DNA of 37,889 bases from a bacterium. GTDB lineage: Bacteria > CLD3 > SB21. The stretch covers positions 1 to 37,889 of the forward strand of contig JAIBAF010000035.1 of the NCBI GenBank assembly GCA_019695335.1. The letters are read 5' to 3'. A program made the translations under genes and the position numbers. The notes beneath the pieces were generated by a model. It made no database searches, had not been told where the DNA came from, and worked only from the letters and a program-made list of their open reading frames with translations. Shown in pieces: positions 34,614-37,889 of the stretch; positions within the stretch are counted from its first letter, which is position 1; each line of letters begins with the position of its first letter.

Positions 34614-35224
34614 TTCTTTTTGATCCCGTTTAATATGAATTCAGGAAGTTGTTCTTTACGTTGATTAATAAATTGATCGAATTTTTCGTCGTCCATTCCT
34701 AATGCGACTTTTACCATCGGTTTTGCAACGAATGGAAAAATACAGGCTGCGAGAACGCTTACGAGAATTTGTTCGGGCGCGATCGTTATGTACCGGCCTT
34801 CGTCCATTCCTTTTTGCAATTGTTGCAAAATTTTCGGCGGTGCGCTGGCAACTCCGACCGATCGTACCATATTGGTCAGTCGTTCAGGATTGCGCGTCAT
34901 TTCATGTAATACAAAACCCGGCAAATAAGGATGTTGTTTGATCGTTTCGATGTACGTGGGTATGAATTTCATTAGATTTTGTTCAACCGTTTCGTCCGAC
35001 ATGAGTACACTGAGCAACATAGGAAAAATTCTTCCGAGCGCCTCTTTGAAAACGGCTTCAAAAAGCTGATCTTTGCTTCGGAAATAGTAATGGAGCATGG
35101 CTTTATTGATTCCGGCTTCGTCAGCGATTTCTTGCATCCGGGCACCGTCAAAACCCTTTCGGTGGAACACATTACGTGCAGCTTCGATAATTTTGGCTTC
35201 AGAAATAGTCGTTTCGTGTTGCAT
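34610..35224 (-). CDS. TetR/AcrR-family regulator of the exporter operon
   Basis: A 204-aa regulator. The helix-turn-helix lies at ~28-50 (MQEIADEAGINKAMLHYYF), followed by the typical FRSKDQLFEAVF. The ligand domain covers ~60-200. It is the first gene of the operon TetR, TolC, HlyD, ATPase, ATPase, permease, permease. Upstream are a near-consensus promoter and, between promoter and start codon, a 25-base palindrome. It is most likely a self-regulating repressor that releases the operon when an exported drug or metabolite binds. Confidence 0.93.
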   Translation of the reverse strand: MQHETTISEAKIIEAARNVFHRKGFDGARMQEIADEAGINKAMLHYYFRSKDQLFEAVFKEALGRIFPMLLSVLMSDETVEQNLMKFIPTYIETIKQHPYLPGFVLHEMTRNPERLTNMVRSVGVASAPPKILQQLQKGMDEGRYITIAPEQILVSVLAACIFPFVAKPMVKVALGMDDEKFDQFINQRKEQLPEFILNGIKKK

Positions 35225-35252
35225 AATTCTTTAAAAATTAATGTTTAATCGC

Positions 35253-35291
35253 TTTAACTGTTTAATTTAACCATTAAATTTAACTAATTGG
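35253..35291 (-). promoter_or_regulatory. TetR operator region with palindrome and 13-base iterated TTTAAC
   Basis: At 35260-35284 GTTTAATTTAA and TTAAATTTAAC flank CCA, pairing at 10 of 11 positions. TTTAAC also recurs at 35253, 35266 and 35279, exactly 13 bases apart, with a GGTTAA following. The region lies downstream of the -10 and upstream of the TetR start codon, an ideal place for repression. Confidence 0.7.
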
Positions 35292-35302
35292 TTAATAATC
35301 GT

Positions 35303-35331
35303 AATATAGCGTCCGTTTGAGCATTTGTCAA
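35303..35331 (-). promoter_or_regulatory. sigma-70-type promoter of the exporter operon
   Basis: On the minus strand TTGACA (35326-35331), a 17-base spacer and TATATT (35303-35308). The hexamers and spacing are identical to those before the Rrf2 gene. The candidate TetR operator begins about 19 bases downstream of the -10. Confidence 0.85.
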
Positions 35332-35441
35332 GAAATTTTTAAAAAAAGCCTGATTTTTTTTAAAATTTTAATGCAAATGTTTGTTTTTTCTTCTTGCAAA
35401 AAAAAATAATGTTGTCTATTGTATTTTATTCAGGGTGAAAT

Positions 35442-36002
35442 ATGCTGATCGACAACATTTTATCGGAATATCAATTTTCGGAGTTTCATTCTATTCGAAT
35501 TCGGGCTTCTGCGGAATCAGTCTATCGTTCGCTGCATGCCTTCGATTCGAGTCAACTGTACATTGGAAGGCTGTTGATGTTCATTCGCAGTTTTGGGAAT
35601 GCAAAACCCAAAGTAATTGCCAAAGGATTTACAGGCATTGGCTTTATTCCGCTGGCGGATACTTCTCATGAAATTGTTTTGGGATTGGTAGGTCAGTTTT
35701 GGAAACCAAGGGGAAATATTTCAAAAATAGATCCGGAAGATTTTAATACATTTAATACGCCGGGGTATGCCAAAGCCGTTTGGAATTTCAGAATTCAGGC
35801 GATCACCGAGAGGTCGGTCGTTCTGTCAACCGAAACACGGGTTCGGTGTTTGGATAAAAGCAGTCGGATGAAATTCGCTTTTTATTGGCTGTTTGTGCGG
35901 CCATTTAGCGGGTTGATTCGGATTGAAATTTTAAGAAAAATTAAAAAACAGGTTGAAGCAATTAGCCATGAATATAACCAAATTAATGCGGAGAAATCAT
36001 GA
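35442..36002 (+). CDS. SRPBCC-like cytoplasmic protein, unknown function
   Basis: A 186-aa protein. It resembles the SRPBCC/START-like helix-grip fold: an early RIRASAESVYRSLHAFD, where a polyketide-cyclase-like domain has its first strand and helix, then alternating strands (GFIPLADTSHEIVLGLVGQF, SVVLSTETRVRC) and a long C-terminal helix. I am not sure of the subfamily. The start has GGGTGAAAT before it. It overlaps the next gene by 4 bases (ATGA). No partner suggests a ligand. Confidence 0.72.
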   Translation: MLIDNILSEYQFSEFHSIRIRASAESVYRSLHAFDSSQLYIGRLLMFIRSFGNAKPKVIAKGFTGIGFIPLADTSHEIVLGLVGQFWKPRGNISKIDPEDFNTFNTPGYAKAVWNFRIQAITERSVVLSTETRVRCLDKSSRMKFAFYWLFVRPFSGLIRIEILRKIKKQVEAISHEYNQINAEKS

Positions 36003-36385
36003 AAATATTTACAGGGCTTCTGTTGTGCAGCTTGCTATGTTTTTCTTTGCAAGCGCAGGAATCTAAAGAGACTAAGAAATTGCAATTTGCTTATGTGTTG
36101 AAATTAATTCCGCGATTACTTGACGATAAAAACTGGACTCAAAGCGATAACGAAGCTGTCGGTGCGCATTTCAAACAATTAAAAACCTACTTGAGTGAAG
36201 GCAGACTCATCATGGCGGGACGTTCGTTGAATTCCGATGCAAGCCAGTTCGGTCTCGTTGTTCTTGAAGTTGATTCTGAGGCTGAAGCGCGGACGATCAT
36301 GGAAAATGATGCGGCCGTAAAAGCGGGAATTATGACGGCGCAATTGGTGCCGTTTTACACCGCTTTAATGCGAAAAGCGGAATAA
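35999..36385 (+). CDS. exported YCII-domain protein
   Basis: A 128-aa protein with a signal peptide ending near SLQAQE, followed by a YCII/DGPF-like alpha-beta domain (KTYLSEGRLIMAGRSLN, FGLVVLEVDSEAEARTIMENDAAVKAGI). YCII proteins are usually cytoplasmic and of unclear function, so an exported one is less common. It is translationally coupled to the SRPBCC-like gene. It ends 2 bases from the stop of the convergent gene, and no T-run terminator separates them. Confidence 0.8.
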   Translation: MKIFTGLLLCSLLCFSLQAQESKETKKLQFAYVLKLIPRLLDDKNWTQSDNEAVGAHFKQLKTYLSEGRLIMAGRSLNSDASQFGLVVLEVDSEAEARTIMENDAAVKAGIMTAQLVPFYTALMRKAE

Positions 36386-36387
36386 CG

Positions 36388-37488
36388 TTATCGCTCAAAA
36401 AAACGGTAATAAATATCTTGTTGTCCTTCAGGGCCTTGTACCCAAACGCCCAGATAAATTCCGCGCGATGGTGTCGGTGAAATTCTGTGCGAATAGCCGT
36501 TACCCATTCCTTCAATAGTCAGCAGCGCGTTTTTTTGGATTCCGGATGGATATTGATCGGCATTGTCTATTGGAATTTCATAAACTTCGGGCGTTCCTGA
36601 ACGCGTGGACAACCAAACAAAATTCCACCCCTCTTTTGAATCGCCAAATATTCCTGGGAAAAGATTAACTACCGATCCCGTATCGGTTGTAAGTTGATGA
36701 GGCGCTTGCCAATTCAAACCGTTTTGCGATGAACTGAACCACACGCTGGATTTTGGATTGAGCCATGGTAGAGCTTGGGAAGTATCATAACGAACCCACG
36801 TCAGTGTAATACTATCGCCTGTTCGTTTGGCAAATGGCAGGTGATCGTGCAGCGTCATGCTATTAATTCCAGTGGCCGGAACAGGTTCGCTCCAAGTGTT
36901 TGAACCTGCTGACTTAGTTGTGACGTAAATTTCATTAGTGCGATTGATCGCGTCACGTTCGTCGCTGACGAAATAAATCAACAATGAACCATCGGCGGAT
37001 GGTACTAAAGTCGGAACCCAATCGTCAACGCCAGCCGTGGTTGTGACCTTGACTTCGGCGGTTGTATCCCATGTTACGCCATCGGCTGAAGTATTGTACC
37101 AGATGTTTCCCAAAAAAGGCGCCGTCCATCGAAACCATGTAAGGTGAAACTGTCCGTCCGGCGTTTGGATAAGGCTTGGATTAAAATCGCCTCCGGGATC
37201 GAACGTTACGCGTACCGGCGGGCTCCATATCATCGAGGTATCGATATGGGTAATGTAAATATCCGGATTATTACCACGATCGGAGAACCATGCGAGATAC
37301 AGTTTGTTATCCGATGCAAGGATCAAGCTGGGATCTTCATCTTTTGTGGGGCTGCCTTCAGAAAGTAATAATGCTGGTGTCAGAGAGAAAAGTGGATCTG
37401 TGTTCTTTTTTTTATCGCAACTCATCACACCGACGATGATCAGGGTCATAAAAAATGAAAACAGGAGCTTCATATTTTTAATTTTCAT
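36388..37488 (-). CDS. Asp-box (BNR-like) lipoprotein
   Basis: I choose the ATG at 37488, because it overlaps the upstream gene's TGA by ATGA. The longer frame to 37764 lies over that upstream gene and is rejected. The 366-aa product has a lipoprotein signal ending Val-Met-Ser-Cys24. The rest is a beta-propeller-like array with Asp-box motifs (SADGVTWD, SSQNGLNWQ) and repeats like DPSLILASDNKLYLAWF and NPSLIQTPDGQFHLTWF. The fold resembles sialidase/BNR propellers, but no sialidase catalytic set is seen. It is probably a surface or periplasmic binding protein. Confidence 0.8.
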   Translation of the reverse strand: MKIKNMKLLFSFFMTLIIVGVMSCDKKKNTDPLFSLTPALLLSEGSPTKDEDPSLILASDNKLYLAWFSDRGNNPDIYITHIDTSMIWSPPVRVTFDPGGDFNPSLIQTPDGQFHLTWFRWTAPFLGNIWYNTSADGVTWDTTAEVKVTTTAGVDDWVPTLVPSADGSLLIYFVSDERDAINRTNEIYVTTKSAGSNTWSEPVPATGINSMTLHDHLPFAKRTGDSITLTWVRYDTSQALPWLNPKSSVWFSSSQNGLNWQAPHQLTTDTGSVVNLFPGIFGDSKEGWNFVWLSTRSGTPEVYEIPIDNADQYPSGIQKNALLTIEGMGNGYSHRISPTPSRGIYLGVWVQGPEGQQDIYYRFFER

Positions 37489-37889
37489 GTGCGTGAATAA
37501 TACCGTCGGGCCATGTATGATATAGGCCAACCGATGGCTATCATTAAAATGATCGCAGCTATTGTCATTCGCAATGGATCGCTTTTGAATTTGGATGTAT
37601 TGGAAAGGGGCAGTACAACTTGGCTCATGATAATCCATACAACGATGCCGTAACCAACTGCGTTGGCGGCTACGCTTTTCCAGAGAAAAGAAATTTTTGG
37701 GTATAATAAAAAAAACAGCGTTGTCCAGGAAGTCGCAATACCATAATGGAACAGAGCTCCCCAAACGGCCATGATTGGTCCCCCGGCAAAAGCATCCCGT
37801 CCAAATACGCCGCTTGCAATAAATTGTAAAACGACTATCGGACCTGAACCTGATGAAATAGAAGCATTGATGAAGGCAGCTAAGATATC
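37485..37889 (-). CDS. integral membrane protein (YagU/DUF1440-like?), 5' end outside window
   Basis: The frame is open to the end of the window, so at least 134 residues are present and the start lies beyond 37889. The ATG at 37772 is internal. Visible are at least three or four helices: an Ala/Gly-rich segment ending ASGVFGRDAFAGGP, then IMAVWGALFHYGIATSW, FFLLYPKI, GYGIVVWIIMSQVVLPL and IAAIILMIAIGWPISYMA. The overall look recalls YagU-type inner membrane proteins, but I am not certain. It is translationally coupled to the Asp-box lipoprotein. Confidence 0.72.
   Translation of the reverse strand, partial: DILAAFINASISSGSGPIVVLQFIASGVFGRDAFAGGPIMAVWGALFHYGIATSWTTLFFLLYPKISFLWKSVAANAVGYGIVVWIIMSQVVLPLSNTSKFKSDPLRMTIAAIILMIAIGWPISYMARRYYSRT

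Noticed and set aside
36360-36380. 7-bp hairpin CCGCTTT / AAAGCGG at the end of the YCII gene
   Set aside because: Inside the coding region with no T run on either strand, so not a convincing terminator.
37489-37764. N-terminal extension of the Asp-box lipoprotein
   Set aside because: It overlaps the coding frame of the upstream membrane protein and would bury the lipoprotein signal inside the chain.
1-37889. CRISPR arrays, tRNA, rRNA, transposases, phage genes
   Set aside because: No direct-repeat array, cloverleaf, rRNA segment or recombinase domain was seen by eye on either strand.

Overview
The window looks like chromosomal DNA of a Gram-negative member of the FCB superphylum (Ignavibacteriota / Calditrichota / KSB1-like). 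Two very large secreted proteins end in a type A type IX secretion (T9SS) sorting domain of the NYPNPFNP kind. Lipoproteins are numerous, base composition is moderately AT-rich, and the nitrous oxide reductase is of the Sec-exported clade II type. Phylum is an inference; no rRNA, tRNA, CRISPR array or transposase gene was seen. No gene-free stretch exceeds about 240 bases.

Layout. (1) Bases 1-4516: a 5'-truncated lipoprotein (HYDIN/ASH-like plus TPR) and a 1212-aa T9SS cargo protein. (2) 4691-8846: a peptide-type substrate-binding lipoprotein, a metal-dependent amidohydrolase fused to TPRs, and a lipoprotein of unknown role. (3) 9087-11055: a small membrane protein, then AlkD-like DNA glycosylase, Mpo1/DUF962-like protein and a half-size EamA protein, closed by a bidirectional terminator. 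(4) 11093-16069 (minus): a giant subtilase carrying cohesin-like, dockerin-like and T9SS modules. (5) 16282-18165: secreted oligoendopeptidase F. (6) 18301-27396: an Rrf2 regulator with an Fe-S-type Cys motif, the di-iron Fe-S repair protein RIC, a lipo-cytochrome c, nosZ, a nos-associated membrane protein, nosL, nosD, nosF, nosY, a CopD-like protein and two tandem paralogous small membrane proteins. (7) 27597-28040: an orphan helical protein behind a hairpin that covers its ribosome binding site. (8) 28086-35224 (minus): TetR, TolC, HlyD-like adaptor, two ABC ATPases and two ABC-2 permeases, i.e. a YbhGFSR-type drug exporter. A GxxExxY cassette with terminal inverted repeats sits between the two permeases. 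(9) 35442-37889: an SRPBCC-like protein and a secreted YCII protein (plus), then an Asp-box lipoprotein and the end of a membrane protein (minus).

How the genes work together. Region 6 is a complete N2O respiration unit: NosZ catalysis, NosL copper delivery, NosDFY maturation and a lipo-cytochrome c donor. It has no NosR or NosGH here, so the quinol-to-cytochrome link is missing or lies in the uncharacterised membrane proteins. The Rrf2 gene and ric carry matching palindromes (TTAGGA/TCCGAA and TTAAGA/TCTTAA, both with an 8-base spacer) whose arms co-vary. This suggests one nitrosative/redox-responsive regulon at the head of the nos cluster. Two promoters share the same form, TTGACA-17 bp-TATATT: one before the Rrf2 gene and one before the TetR-exporter operon.
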